This document shows positions 26,201 through 32,378 of a stretch of 64,000 bases of DNA, piece by piece. Origin of the DNA: Girardinichthys multiradiatus (lineage: Eukaryota > Chordata > Actinopteri > Cyprinodontiformes > Goodeidae); the NCBI RefSeq assembly GCF_021462225.1, contig NC_061795.1, positions 7,347,501 to 7,411,500 of the forward strand. The letters are read 5' to 3'. Both the position numbers and the translations under genes were made by a program. How positions within the stretch are numbered: the stretch's first letter is position 1; each line of letters begins with the position of its first letter. The notes beneath the pieces were generated by a model. That model worked only from the letters and a program-made list of their open reading frames with translations. It ran no database searches and was not told the DNA's origin.

Positions 26201-27632
26201 GTTAACTCGTTGATTCAGATGATTAGGTTCATAGCTCGTTTAGAGACCCTTTTAATGATATGCTAATTTTGTGAGATAGAAATTTTGGGTTTTCATGAGC
26301 TGTATGCCAAAATCATCCGTATTAAGACAATAAAAGACCTGAAATATTTCAGTTAATGTGCAATGAATCTAAAATATATGAATGTTAAATTTTCATCATG
26401 ACATTATGGAAAATGAACTTTATCACAATATGCTAATTTTTTGAGAATGACCTGTATTCAGTGAAAAGGACAAAAACCTGCTATCAGTAATGCAATCTTT
26501 AACAGAGTTAAATCATTAAGCCTCTAGTGAAATAATGCAGTAAGTCAAATAAATCTCACAACATTGCCTACATCAAATTATGTCAAGTAAAAAAGGAATT
26601 GATATATATAACTGGTCTGATTTCCTAAAGCCTCTTGCTTTGTGTATGTAGATGGGCAGTGCACGAACTGGATATTTGTCCTCTGGGGTAGCAAACAGTG
26701 GGGGATGGAAAGACAACAGTTCAATAGGGGAATGATGCTATTTGGTCATAATGACACATTAGTGTCTCCCACAGGAAACTGAGAACACTTGGGTTGAACT
26801 GAAAGTGCATGGATATCACCATCCTAATGCTCAAGCTGACAAGACTGTCTTAAATAAAAAATCCTTAACATCGACTGCACCTACAGGTTTTAAAGGTGCA
26901 TGTGACAGTGCCTCCAAAGACTTGCAGCTGGAACTACAAATTGTTGGCTCAGGAGGCTAAATAACAATGCACAGCAACACCTTTCAGATTTTTATTTGTA
27001 AGGAATTCTAAAAACCATGTTTCTCCTAACTTTTCACATTACTTCAATGATGTTACCTTGCCTCTTCTGCAAAAAGGTTTGTAGTTGTAACATTGTAAAA
27101 TGCAAAAAAGTCTAAAGAGTATGAATACTTTTGCAAAGCACTGTAAAACAGTTGTATGTATAAGATTAAATGTATTGTTGAAAAATATAAATATTTAATT
27201 TGCATGGCTCTATGCCAAAAGGTTTCCGTGATTTGAATGGTTTCAAATGTTCTGTTTTCCAGATGAAGGTGATGATGGAGCAAGCAGGGAACAGCCATCT
27301 ACTGACTGTCCTGTCATACCCTAATGCAGGTCACCTGATCGAACCACCATATACGCCACATGCACGATCAAGTCTTTTTAAAGATGTGATTTCACATCAG
27401 AAGTGTAGGTTTGTCTTCAGACTTCAAAGCCTACTCTCTCATTCTGTTCAAAGTAACCCGGCCAGTGTACTGATGGCTGCTTTTGTTGTTTACAGTTATG
27501 GTTTTGTGGGGAGGACAGACCCTGGAGCATTCGCGGGCTCAGGAGGACGCCTGGAGGAAACTCTTGGTCTTTCTGAGGAAGAATCTCTATGGGGATGTTA
27601 AGACCGGAGCTTCATTGGTTTCCAACCTTTAA
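317..27632 (+). CDS. acyl-CoA thioesterase / BAAT-family gene, 3' part (6 exons)
   Basis: Six exons at 317-436, 790-872, 1033-1117, 23947-24030, 27263-27404 and 27496-27632 join without a frame break (phases 0,2,0,0,1). Each has AG acceptors and GT donors; the first donor (GTTTGA) is weak and the start of exon 4 could be 23950. The product shows an alpha/beta-hydrolase nucleophile elbow GLSLG in exon 1, the acid turn GEDDQNW in exon 4 and the histidine motif AGHLIEPPY in exon 5, then VLWGGQ and a helical C-terminus. This family hydrolyses fatty acyl-CoA or conjugates bile acids to amino acids. As I recall, a Ser nucleophile is typical of the thioesterases and Cys of BAAT, so a thioesterase is favoured. 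The 5' exons lie before the window. Intron 3 is 22.8 kb and holds the Polinton and two LINE fragments, yet the visible exons carry no inactivating change. Confidence 0.85.
1118..5389. other. intron sequence, no recognised gene
   Basis: This is the first part of the large thioesterase intron. It is AT-rich, and ORFs here are short with no recognisable domain. The block 1740-3530 reads on the - strand like retroelement or LTR sequence (AATAAA-like hexamers, GC-richer right half), but I could not define ends. Bases 4332-4370 carry a short 'caattcaattcaaagatactttatt' type repeat that recurs at 36515-36570. Confidence 0.4.
4332..4370 (+). repeat. short dispersed 'aaagatactttatt' repeat, copy 1
   Basis: The text 'attcaaagatactttattga' here also occurs near 36530-36548, where it continues into 'tccccgaggggaaatt'. 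The same phrase is, from memory, common in fish genomes as an end of non-autonomous elements. Confidence 0.5.
5390..5760 (+). pseudogene. Tc1-like transposase scrap
   Basis: Reading + strand, FWNNVLWSNEHEAETFG at about 5430-5490 resembles the first catalytic Asp block of Tc1 transposases, with Asp replaced by Asn. In another frame DPKHSSKATLLW at about 5720-5755 matches the second block. Frames change between the two and no inverted ends are visible, so this is an old fragment. It ends about 110 bases before the Polinton. Confidence 0.55.
5872..7154 (+). repeat. left terminal inverted repeat of the Polinton (~1.28 kb)
   Basis: Matches the reverse complement of 17944-19212, by eye above 90% over most of its length. 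The inner end is sharp, at 'gatagtatttcgtcatt' (7138-7154). Inside it, a 30-base GC-rich unit 'gggcgggacttcyggtggcg' repeats nearly three times at 5952-6040. A unit starting 'ctgtttattgaatt' recurs at 6748, 6899 and 7059 (periods 151 and 160). Short ORFs here have no supporting homology. Confidence 0.9.
6748..7072 (+). repeat. ~151/160-base tandem repeat in the Polinton TIR
   Basis: Two units, each running from 'ctgtttattgaatt' through 'cagctgtttctt', 'gtattgtctcagacaa', 'cacactgactgtagtcaaag' and 'ctccttcctggcccaaag', followed by a third partial start. The mirrored pair lies in the right TIR (about 18025-18352). Confidence 0.85.
7282..8137 (+). CDS. Polinton left-arm gene, possibly two exons, unknown function
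   Basis: ATG at 7282 opens a 145-codon frame ending at TAA 7717. Two readings are possible. If 7705-7957 is an intron (GTATTT donor after codon 141; 'ctggtcttttcag' acceptor), codons join in frame to 7958-8137 and give a ~200-aa product with no break. Alternatively the gene is unspliced and broken, because 7720-7908 is also open in the first frame and looks coding (acidic run and RPAKRMRM basic run), then shifts frame near 7908. The N-terminus is Ser/Thr-rich; no named domain is recognised. It starts ~130 bases inside the TIR, where some Polintons carry accessory genes. Confidence 0.6.
8197..8249 (+). promoter_or_regulatory. candidate promoter of the 276-aa gene
   Basis: Two C-rich boxes ('aggacccacccccc', 'aggaccctcccccttcccgc') precede TATATAT at 8243-8249, about 60 bases before the ATG at 8310. 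Spacing suits a TATA promoter with a short leader. Confidence 0.5.
8310..9140 (+). CDS. Polinton 276-aa protein, Pro-rich N-half and Cys/His cluster
   Basis: Intact 276-codon frame from ATG 8310; the upstream TTG at 8304 is less likely. The N-terminal half is Pro/Ser/Asp-rich with HPPSPDLYSP twice (about residues 36 and 71), then an acidic stretch. Around residues 155-185 the sequence CYGCITNHLSQRHHQC gives C-x2-C-x3-H-x4-HH-x-C spacing that could bind zinc. The C-terminal third is helical and charged. I cannot name the family. It lies between the left-arm gene and the integrase, and it is one of the few Polinton genes here with no break, so it may be an accessory or regulatory protein. Confidence 0.7.
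   Translation: MYGAYGKTPYWDLYNQEEETVFSPDHESFNTGPYHPPSPDLYSPATSSSQLFESLFSPGTPTGYNLRSFHPPSPDLYSPLCVAESVHTDIQPEDKKVVVEDEATISYSPSPQTPDLIPAPQPSPEEESNQGGEIDGWISTALINTVKTAILHLFNITCLNYVKETCYGCITNHLSQRHHQCLEILEEEYYQINFQRNVRQLINPKLLPAIQKLLTLRRIQADDFRVKTIAEAVLYELKSVQGFHSAITDMYDKMSGNDCLKQLNSVSECYDPISVV
9194..10463 (-). mobile_element. Tc1-like element (family 1) inserted in the Polinton
   Basis: CAGGGGTTGGACAATGAAAC at 9194 is mirrored at 10444-10463, and TA dinucleotides flank both ends (9192-9193, 10464-10465), the Tc1/mariner target duplication. Length is 1270 bases. It sits between the 276-aa gene and the integrase, so it inserted after the Polinton arrived or in its parent copy. A second copy begins at 63543. 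Confidence 0.95.
9246..10277 (-). pseudogene. Tc1-like transposase, family 1 (inactive)
   Basis: Transposase frame from ATG 10277 with paired helix-turn-helix DNA-binding region (first ~110 residues), then the first catalytic Asp in VLFFDESTF. A TAA at 9588-9590 interrupts it where the copy at 63595 has a Gln codon. Downstream, the catalytic Glu of the third block is replaced by Lys (SPDLNIIKPLW). Both changes argue that this copy cannot catalyse transposition. Confidence 0.9.
10551..11614 (+). pseudogene. Polinton integrase (retroviral-type, with chromodomain), broken
   Basis: ATG at 10551 starts the frame. Motifs in order: the first catalytic Asp in FQADLCDM, the second in HQTDAGK, the catalytic Glu in VVERFN (11045 onward), and a C-terminal chromodomain around 11484-11611 (YQVEKILNQR ... 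VFVRWK). Such integrases insert Polintons and make a 6-base target duplication. Three breaks are visible: TAA at 10965-10967, a one-base frame change in the A-run near 11035-11038, and TAA at 11357-11359. All domains remain recognisable, so decay is moderate. Confidence 0.9.
11654..12439 (+). pseudogene. Polinton penton-like minor capsid protein, broken
   Basis: Reads as the single-jelly-roll penton-type protein usually next to pX and the major capsid gene. The first visible conserved stretch is LHITLPSNAS near 11678. The only upstream ATG in frame (11654) is followed directly by TAA, so the start is damaged or lies elsewhere. A TAG at 12035-12037 interrupts the middle. A run of about 20 C at 12272-12291 encodes poly-Pro in frame, probably an expanded homopolymer. 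The tail ends at 12437-12439. Gene order with the next two frames supports the call more than sequence alone. Confidence 0.75.
12544..12984 (+). CDS. Polinton pX/pVI-like minor capsid protein
   Basis: Intact 146-codon frame from ATG 12544. A Gly-rich segment GFYGAPVMYGRGIGSLFSKL (about residues 27-46) leads into an amphipathic helix, and the C-terminus is strongly basic. This layout resembles adenovirus proteins VI and X (mu), which act inside the capsid on membrane or DNA, and the protein called PX in adintoviruses. It overlaps the capsid gene by one base at the TAA/ATG junction (taATGg, 12982-12986), as in compact viral operon-like blocks. Confidence 0.75.
   Translation: MAQLSLRRDPNRFVNYYVSQSGGNLPGFYGAPVMYGRGIGSLFSKLFRFVSPLVKKGFAIAKPHLKTAASNIASDVIGRAVSKMSGSTHTEGQEGSGIMVLSKRSRTRPPGNRLRMVKKRQPRKWRSVGADKRRGRKSSASFDIFK
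12984..13780 (+). pseudogene. Polinton major capsid protein (double jelly-roll), truncated
   Basis: ATG 12984 opens a good frame with the N-terminal jelly-roll features of Polinton capsid proteins: FFNPGDGEKYLDLNDTLLHL, then PVGLINYPLNTIFSQCDV, and HADIFFCERLLL near residue 190. Near 13575-13595 the frame shifts, and the match continues as ILGASLFIKKVNVSPAV through NALYPLSRVNVKTYS to about 13750. The typical protein is roughly twice this length. After 13780 the DNA becomes the 3' end of an opposite-strand gene, so the second jelly roll has been deleted. Confidence 0.8.
13803..14588 (-). pseudogene. conserved-looking Polinton protein of unknown role, broken
   Basis: One gene seems to start at ATG 14588 (MLLISPHQFRHLTQ) and end at 13803. 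The frame changes twice: in the (AT)n run at 14443-14453, and near 14296 where a second frame takes over before MDVLKSLPKHNRKN. The C-terminal part contains WTSRGEFVFKGNVVKGSHMI and LPQGWSDFLHTLSEVNIP, patterns I associate from memory with an unnamed protein in animal Polintons. It is Lys/Arg-rich at the end. The microsatellite inside the coding region explains one of the breaks. Function unknown. Confidence 0.6.
14612..14953 (-). CDS. small basic Polinton protein with hydrophobic tail
   Basis: Intact 113-codon frame. A helical middle (FLQALCEIALNILKGNI) is followed by a very basic block (LSPSQHRKLKKQRK and RTGIKRKQ) and a C-terminal GGGFILPILTALAPLIGDL hydrophobic segment. The basic block then GGF-LP-hydrophobic end recurs, from memory, in small proteins of Polintons and related viruses, perhaps a core or membrane-active capsid protein. 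It lies 6 bases after the ATPase stop and ~23 before the start of the next gene on the same strand. Confidence 0.65.
   Translation of the reverse strand: MSARIKRNVPLFRALYQASPQKRKDILAQCSPDFLQALCEIALNILKGNIKLSPSQHRKLKKQRKIIRLLADKRTGIKRKQLALKNQGGGFILPILTALAPLIGDLVGVIIRR
14960..15641 (-). pseudogene. Polinton genome-packaging ATPase (FtsK/HerA-type), one frameshift
   Basis: ATG at 15641 leads to a Walker A motif GPSSCGKT about residue 26. The Walker B strand HFIILDDVIAQA and the sensor-like MMLTQNVFHQGK follow in the main frame (15526 to 14960). A one-base frame change near 15527-15535 separates the two; otherwise it is open. This ATPase pumps DNA into capsids in Polintons, adintoviruses and adenovirus-like relatives. 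About 227 residues is near normal size. Confidence 0.85.
15682..16558 (-). pseudogene. leader region of Polinton DNA polymerase B, catalytic part missing
   Basis: ATG 16558 opens 226 codons. The first ~140 residues are acidic and Asn/Pro-rich. From about residue 165 a pattern (VVQLELVGENLNRNVTF then FEDVLDELVQSN) resembles the conserved leader ahead of the exonuclease domain in Polinton polymerases. A TAG at 15878-15880 and a frame change near 15860 precede a second piece (YLQGSGEDVIEI to FSDGTTLPFGY). The gene then stops 40 bases before the ATPase start. No exonuclease motifs and no YxDTDS-type palm motif follow anywhere in the element, so some 700-800 residues appear deleted. The polymerase assignment is an inference from pattern and position. 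Confidence 0.5.
16670..17786 (-). CDS. six-exon spliced Polinton accessory gene, unknown function
   Basis: Exons at 17786-17708, 17635-17585, 17477-17278, 17161-17042, 16936-16859 and 16773-16670 have GTAAG-type donors (GTAATT after exon 2) and AG acceptors, and each is open in the frame its neighbours need. The one exception is the exon 3/4 join, which is two bases out of frame beside an 'AGGAGAG' repeat and an (AT)n tract. The product would be about 210 residues: acidic N-terminus, basic exon 3 (PPKKSKLRRKLVFKK), Gln/Asn/Pro-rich exon 4, a basic exon 5 (KLRKRRR), and a short C-terminal exon ending TAA 16672-16670. Nuclear location is plausible from the basic runs. No family recognised. Confidence 0.6.
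16682..16687 (-). promoter_or_regulatory. polyadenylation signal overlapping the end of the spliced gene
   Basis: AATAAA on the - strand lies 10 bases before the TAA of the six-exon gene, so the transcript would end just past its stop codon. Confidence 0.5.
17870..17943 (-). repeat. duplicated copy of exon 1 of the spliced gene
   Basis: The block 17875-17943 ('aaagattgcgctgtatctctcgatagaa...ccttctctgtttcc') matches 17708-17767 inside exon 1 at roughly 80%. On the - strand it stays open (GNREGG against GNEEGG; SIERYSAIF against SIEKYNAIF). It abuts the TIR and has no ATG at the matching place. Confidence 0.7.
17944..19212 (-). repeat. right terminal inverted repeat of the Polinton (~1.27 kb)
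   Basis: Reverse complement of the left repeat, including the long tandem units. The tip differs: about three copies of a 17-base unit like 'atgacaacatccggtta' (19021-19075) replace part of the 30-base units of the left tip. That points to slippage at the tips after insertion or unequal copies before it. Confidence 0.9.
19672..20762 (+). pseudogene. LINE fragment A: endonuclease and start of reverse transcriptase
   Basis: The + strand reads LTVTSLGGKQPELVQEV, FTPVDERVTSLRL, then ILLGDFNAHVGNKSDTW, the apurinic-type endonuclease core of a non-LTR retrotransposon. Near 20600-20755 VTDVVKKLRGDKAMGVDKIP is the start of the reverse transcriptase. Several frame changes and a deletion near 20420-20480 break it, and the rest of the polymerase is missing. 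It is homologous to 41596-42490 (- strand). Confidence 0.8.
21280..22960 (+). pseudogene. LINE fragment B (Rex1/L2-like reverse transcriptase remains)
   Basis: The + strand carries pieces of a LINE ORF2: a basic linker (KAYRKKLESS) near 21500, LDRLNWNKAAGSDGVKA near 21835-21890 where the polymerase begins, and a C-terminal part at 22400-22725 (SSAIICWGSTITVLDLNKLN; KAGSVLGNTLEPLE). The fingers/palm core with its YADD-type motif is absent. Frames change several times. From memory the tail resembles Rex1/L2 types of fish. Confidence 0.7.
22961..23946. other. rest of thioesterase intron 3
   Basis: AT-rich sequence with only short meaningless ORFs. Bases 22961-23360 may be the 3' UTR of the preceding LINE. 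No other feature seen. Confidence 0.4.
24632..24725 (+). repeat. possible hAT-type element end
   Basis: 'agggatgctccgataaggctttttgctgccgatactgatc' type text resembles the terminus and subterminal repeats (CCGATACTGATC) of fish hAT non-autonomous elements. The other end was not found; a Tc1 copy lies 136 bases further on. Confidence 0.35.
24861..26454 (-). mobile_element. Tc1-like element, family 2, copy A
   Basis: CAGGTTCCTCTCAAAAAATT at 24861 mirrors the right end at 26435-26454; TA flanks at 24859-24860 and 26455-26456. The inverted ends are long (over 200 bases, each containing the 'ttcattgcacactaactgaaatatttcaggtc' block). It lies in thioesterase intron 4. Copies B (30325) and C (46450) are near-identical. 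Confidence 0.95.
25137..26129 (-). pseudogene. Tc1-like transposase, family 2 copy A
   Basis: From ATG 26129 the frame gives two helix-turn-helix regions, then VLFSDESKF, FIFQHDLVPAHSAK and SPDLNPIENLW, the D, D and E blocks. It lacks five residues found in copy B after HLSGK, and a TGA at 25212-25214 (TGC in copy B) cuts off the last 24 residues. Confidence 0.9.
26457..27262. other. thioesterase intron 4, no gene seen
   Basis: AT-rich sequence between the Tc1 copy and exon 5, with no ORF or repeat that I can name. Confidence 0.4.
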
Positions 27633-27840
27633 ATAATGACTAATGGTTGTAATATTTTTGTCTCTACTAAGGAATGTAAATTACATTAGAAGCAAAGTGG
27701 ATGTTTAAATGAAAATGCTTTTGACTGATAAACAATTAGTTGATTATGTATGAACCAGTTTTATACACTGTGCACCAAATAATCAAAAAACTTTTTAATA
27801 TAAACCATAATGTGAAATAAGTGTTTTTATGAAAATACAG

Positions 27841-27846
27841 AATAAA
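27841..27846 (+). promoter_or_regulatory. candidate polyadenylation signal of the thioesterase gene
   Basis: AATAAA lies about 210 bases after the thioesterase stop codon at 27630-27632; further AATAAA-like hexamers follow near 27869. Confidence 0.4.
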
Positions 27847-27904
27847 TCAACAACTGTCTGTATATACAATAAATAAACATTGCATGCATTCAGATTCAAA
27901 GTCT

Positions 27905-28165
27905 ATAGTTAATGTAAGGATTATGATTATTGATTAATTAATATTCATCAAGAATTATAATTTAAAATCATAATTTGAAATTTTTTTTTTTTCTTAACCA
28001 AATAGAAATCAGAGATGTCCTCTGGTGTTGTGATTACGGGCTCAAAGCTTTTTAATAATTACAAATTATTAACCAAACCACAAACTGTCACTGTTTATTC
28101 AACCACTTCACTGAAGGGGGGGAACTTCGACCTTGTTTTGACAGATAAATCACTCTTGCACGAAA
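27905..28165 (+). repeat. dispersed repeat X, copy 1 (LTR-like)
   Basis: 'ggattatgattattgat', 'gaaatcagagatgtcctct', 'gtgttgtgattaygggctcaaagc' and 'gacagataaatcactcttgc' occur in the same order in the reverse complement of 57905-58205. No ORF; ends not defined. Confidence 0.7.
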
Positions 28166-29126
28166 TAAACACAAACGCTTCTCAATTATATATATAAAGA
28201 TTTATTGAAGCCGAATAATCCTGATATACCGTTATTCTGGTCCAAAACCATCACCTAACTAACAAGCACCATTCTACACAAAGGGGATAAAAATGACTAC
28301 CTAACAATGATAATAAAAGAAAACAAATATATATATATGCGCATTTAGTGTCTATGAAGATCAAACCAGCAGTTCTATGGACAAAATGTGTAATTTGGGT
28401 TAAATGGAAAGAGAAATCCTCCTGGTGCTGATGTCTCGATTGCAGCGATCAGTTGATAAAACGGTGGGGCCACGCCCCTTTAGCCACAACCAGCTGATCG
28501 CCCCAAATCTTGACAAAGGGTCATTAAGTCTGAGGCGGGAACTCAGTGACAAATCTCCAGCAATAAAACTGGAACAAAGAGTGGTCGGGCGAGGCTTTGC
28601 TTTGAATGTAAACTTTTAAAAGTTCAACTTCCAACTTCACTTGGAGATTTTCCAGCGCACTTGGGGCCTGATCTTCAAAGATCCCAAATAACGGGCGCAA
28701 CATTGCTTGCAAAGAATTGCACATGCAGTAAGTGGGCGTAGCACGCGATCCTCAAAGATTGCACGTGCAATGGATAAAGGCGCAAAAGAGGTGCAGAACG
28801 CCCTATTTAAATGAGGAAATTGCGTACTACTGACTGTCATTATGGAGAGCATCGGAGAGCAGAGCGGCCGTAAACGGAAAATGGAGTTTGAAACCATGGA
28901 GTTGGAGGTCCTGGTGGAGGAAGCTGACTTATACATTGGTAAACTACAGCAGACACACCTAAGCGTTGTTAGAACACACGCGATTTGCGAGGCCATCTGT
29001 GAAAAGGTGAATGTTTTGAGCAAAACCAGAAGATCTCCTGAGAAAGTGAAAAGTAGATGGATATATGCAGAAGAACATAGGAAAAACTTGACCGCAATTT
29101 GTTAAAGTTACCCATGTCTCCTAGGA

Positions 29127-29262
29127 CAGTGGTTTTCAAAGTGGGGGGGCCTCAGAAAGGTTGATGATAAAAAAAAAACACTGTTCTTATTCTGAACAGT
29201 TTGTTGAATGTTATTTAGTGAGATTACAATTAAAACACATTTTTCTATATTCTATTCTATAT

Positions 29263-29294
<32 letters not shown>

Positions 29295-29446
29295 TTGTTA
29301 CATCAAATAAATGTATTGATTATTGAATAGTTAATAAATGACGTTTTAAAAAGTTGATGTTTCTGTGGGTTCTGCAATAGGGGGTCCCCGCCCAGAAGGT
29401 AATGCTGTTTGGGGGGGCATGGTATGGAAAAGTTTGGGAACCCCTG
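29127..29446. mobile_element. hAT-type MITE (320 bases)
   Basis: Ends CAGTGGTTTTCAAA (29127) and TTTGGGAACCCCTG (29446) are inverted copies. The flanking 8 bases, 'tcctagga' and 'ttctagaa', agree at 6 of 8, as expected for a hAT duplication. The interior is non-coding with an (AT)n tract at 29270-29291. Confidence 0.75.
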
Positions 29447-30324
29447 TTCTAGAACATAGAAGGAAAAATATAAAACCTACTTATGAATTGCCTTATTAGA
29501 CGTTTTATTGCTGCACGCACACTAGATTAGGTTTCATCACATCCACTGACCACACTGCTCAATCCAGTTAAAGATGCTCTGGGCTGACACAAATTTGCTG
29601 ATTCACTGAGCTTTGTGCTCGGTCTCATGTAACAAGGCAAGGCCTGAAGCATATAATGATGAGTGTTCTTTGTTCGGGGTTCCACCTTCTTCATCCATGA
29701 GAGGAGAAGGACTTGGTCCCGGTAAAGCTATTTTTCTGCTTTAATTATATAAAATAATTGAAACTTACTTATGGAATTGTAGTATCCTATTTAAAGTAAA
29801 AAGGGAATACAGAAGCTCTTTGCCTGAAATAAACAAACTAGGGTAACTGGTAGAGCGTTTACACCGCAGTAAATCCGCTGCCCTTAAAACAGGTGGGGGC
29901 TCAGCGGAAGATATCGCTCTTTCTCCAAACGAATAGCGGATCCAGAAAACATTCTGTGATGAGCAGATTGTTGGAATTGAGGGATATGACTCGCTTGACC
30001 CAAACATAGTAAACCAAGGTAGACCCATAATAGCAGATTTATTTAATTCTACATAAATTTGCTTTTTGTCTTACTAAATACAGAAGGAAAGGATTACATA
30101 CTTCAGATATTGTCATTGTGTCAAATATTTTTCTGTAAGTTGTCCGCCATGACCATTAAACACTAATGTTCATCCCCTTATTCCTAACCTGAGACTCTGT
30201 CACAGATGTTGGACAATCCCCAACGTGGTCCTCCAATCTGCATACACCAGTAAACATCCCAACACAGCCCAGAAGGGGTCCTGACTGTGATGACATTGAT
30301 CAGGTCCCGCTGCAGCAACATATA

Positions 30325-31926
30325 CAGATCCTTCTCAAAATATTAGCATATTGTGATAAAGTTCATTATTTTCCATAATGTAATGATGAAAATTTAACAT
30401 TCATATATTTTAGATTCATTGCACACTAACTGAAATATTTCAGGTCTTTTATTGTCTTAATACGGATGATACAGCTCATGAAAACCCAAAATTCCTATCT
30501 CACAAAATTAGCATATTTAATCCGACCAATAAAAGAAAAGTGTTTTTAATACAAAAAACGTCAACCTTCAAATAATCACGTACAGTTATGCACTCAATAC
30601 TTGGTCGGGAATCCTTTGGCAGAAATGACTGCTTCAATGCGGCGTGGCATGGAGGCAATCAGCCTGTGGCACTGCTGAGGTCTTATGGAGGCCCAGGTTG
30701 CTTCGATAGCGGCCTTTAGCTCATCCAGAGAGTTGGGTCTTGAGTCTCTCAACGTTCTCTTCACAATATCCCACAGATTCTCTATGAGGTTCAGGTCAGG
30801 AGAGTTGGCAGGCCAATTGAGCACAGTGATACCATGGTCAGTAAACCATTTACCAGTGGTTTTGGCACTGTGAGCAGGTGCCAGGTCGTGCTGAAAAATG
30901 AAATCTTCATCTCCATAAAGCTTTTCAGCAGATGGAAGCATGAAGTGCTCCAAAATCTCCTGATAGCTAACTGCATTGACCCTGCCCTTGATAAAACACA
31001 GTGGACCAACACCAGCAGCTGACACGGCACCCCAGACCATCACTGACTGTGGGTTCTTGACAATGGACTTCTGGCATTTTGGCATTTCCTTCTCCCCAGT
31101 CTTCCTCCAGACTCTGGCACCTTGATTTCCGAATGACATGCAGAATTTGCTTTCATCCGATAAAAGTACTTTGGACCACTGAGCAACAGTCCAGTGCTGC
31201 TTCTCTGTAGCCCAGGTCAGGCGCTTCTGCCGCTGTTTCTGGTTCAAAAGTGGCTTGACCTGGGGAATGCGGCACCTGTAGCCCATTTCCTGCACACGCC
31301 TGTGCACGGTGGCTCTGGATGTTTCTACTCCAGACTCAGTCCACTGCTTCCGCAGGTCCCCCAAGGTCTGGAATCGGCCCTTCTCCACAATCTTCCTCAG
31401 GGTCCGGTCACCTCTTCTCATTGTGCAGCGTTTTCTGCCACACTTTTTCCTTCCCACAGACTTCCCACTGAGGTGCCTTGATACAGCACTCTGGGAACAG
31501 CCTATTCGTTCAGAAATTTCTTTCTGTGTCTTACCCTCTTGCTTGAGGGTGTCAATAGTGGCCTTCTGGACAGCAGTCAGGTCGGCAGTCTTACCCATGA
31601 TTGGGGTTTTGAGTGATGAACCAGGCTGGGAGTTTTAAAGGCCTCATGAATCTTTTGCAGATGTTTAGAGTTAACTCGTTGATTCAGATGATTAGGTTCA
31701 TAGCTCGTTTAGAGACCCTTTTAATGATATGCTAATTTTGTGAGATAGGAATTTTGGGTTTTCATGAGCTGTATGCCAAAATCATCCGTATTAAGACAAT
31801 AAAAGACCTGAAATATTTCAGTTAGTGTGCAATGAATCTAAAATATATGAATGTTAAATTTTCATCATTACATTATGGAAAATAATTAACTTTATCACAA
31901 TATGCTAATATTTTGAGAAGGACCTG
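30325..31926 (-). mobile_element. Tc1-like element, family 2, copy B
   Basis: CAGATCCTTCTCAAAA at 30325 mirrors 31911-31926; TA flanks at 30323-30324 and 31927-31928. It has long inverted ends as in copy A. It sits in the Myb-like gene of the Harbinger relic. It carries the only unbroken transposase frame in the window. Confidence 0.95.
30594..31598 (-). CDS. Tc1-like transposase, family 2 copy B (334 aa, intact frame)
   Basis: Full-length 334-residue frame from ATG 31598. The N-terminal ~110 residues form paired helix-turn-helix regions joined by a basic GRKKCGRKR linker. The catalytic blocks are VLLSDESKF, FIFQHDLAPAHSAK and NSPDLNLIENLW, a DD34E triad by position. The usual Pro before Ile-Glu in the third block is Leu here; copies A and C keep Pro. 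Cut-and-paste transposase acting on the element's inverted ends. Whether it is active cannot be told from one copy. Confidence 0.9.
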   Translation of the reverse strand: MGKTADLTAVQKATIDTLKQEGKTQKEISERIGCSQSAVSRHLSGKSVGRKKCGRKRCTMRRGDRTLRKIVEKGRFQTLGDLRKQWTESGVETSRATVHRRVQEMGYRCRIPQVKPLLNQKQRQKRLTWATEKQHWTVAQWSKVLLSDESKFCMSFGNQGARVWRKTGEKEMPKCQKSIVKNPQSVMVWGAVSAAGVGPLCFIKGRVNAVSYQEILEHFMLPSAEKLYGDEDFIFQHDLAPAHSAKTTGKWFTDHGITVLNWPANSPDLNLIENLWDIVKRTLRDSRPNSLDELKAAIEATWASIRPQQCHRLIASMPRRIEAVISAKGFPTKY

Positions 31927-32378
31927 TACATCAGAAACATGCAGTACAGGCCATTGCACAGGAGGTCAGAGCTGTGTCCAATGGTGAGTGCATCCTGCGC
32001 TGTGACAAACCAGCCATCGCAGCGCACACCAGTACGAGGCAGCTGGTCAGCGCTGTCAATGCCCTAGTAGTGGTACTAGTGGTCCTTCACCTGTGCCGCC
32101 GGCAAACGAAGAGGGAGGAGGGCACACGGATGGACATCAGCGCAACCTGTGAAAATGCACAGCCTCAATTAAGAACATTGTTTTAAAGAAAAGACAATGG
32201 AGACACAGTGAATGCCACAATGATCATATTTTACATTACACAGCCATGGATTTTGTTCTCAGGTGGCTGTTAATTTTGAGTTTGATTATTTTCCAAACAT
32301 GTCACGAAATTTGATTACAATCGTTTTTTTGTTTCTGTGTAATTGCGTAAATGAGTTTAATATACATAGCTCAGTGGC

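Larger units (their letters stand above)
28842..32186 (+). pseudogene. Harbinger Myb-like protein, interrupted
   Basis: ATG 28842 starts a frame rich in basic and acidic residues (SGRKRKMEFETMELEVLVEE) that suits the Myb/SANT DNA-binding partner of Harbinger transposases. The likely C-terminal part is at about 30210-30324 plus 31927-32186 (AIAQEVRAVSNGECILRCDK), split exactly by Tc1 copy B. Short exons may lie between 29690 and 30020. Its role in the family is to carry the transposase into the nucleus and bind transposon ends. Confidence 0.5.
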
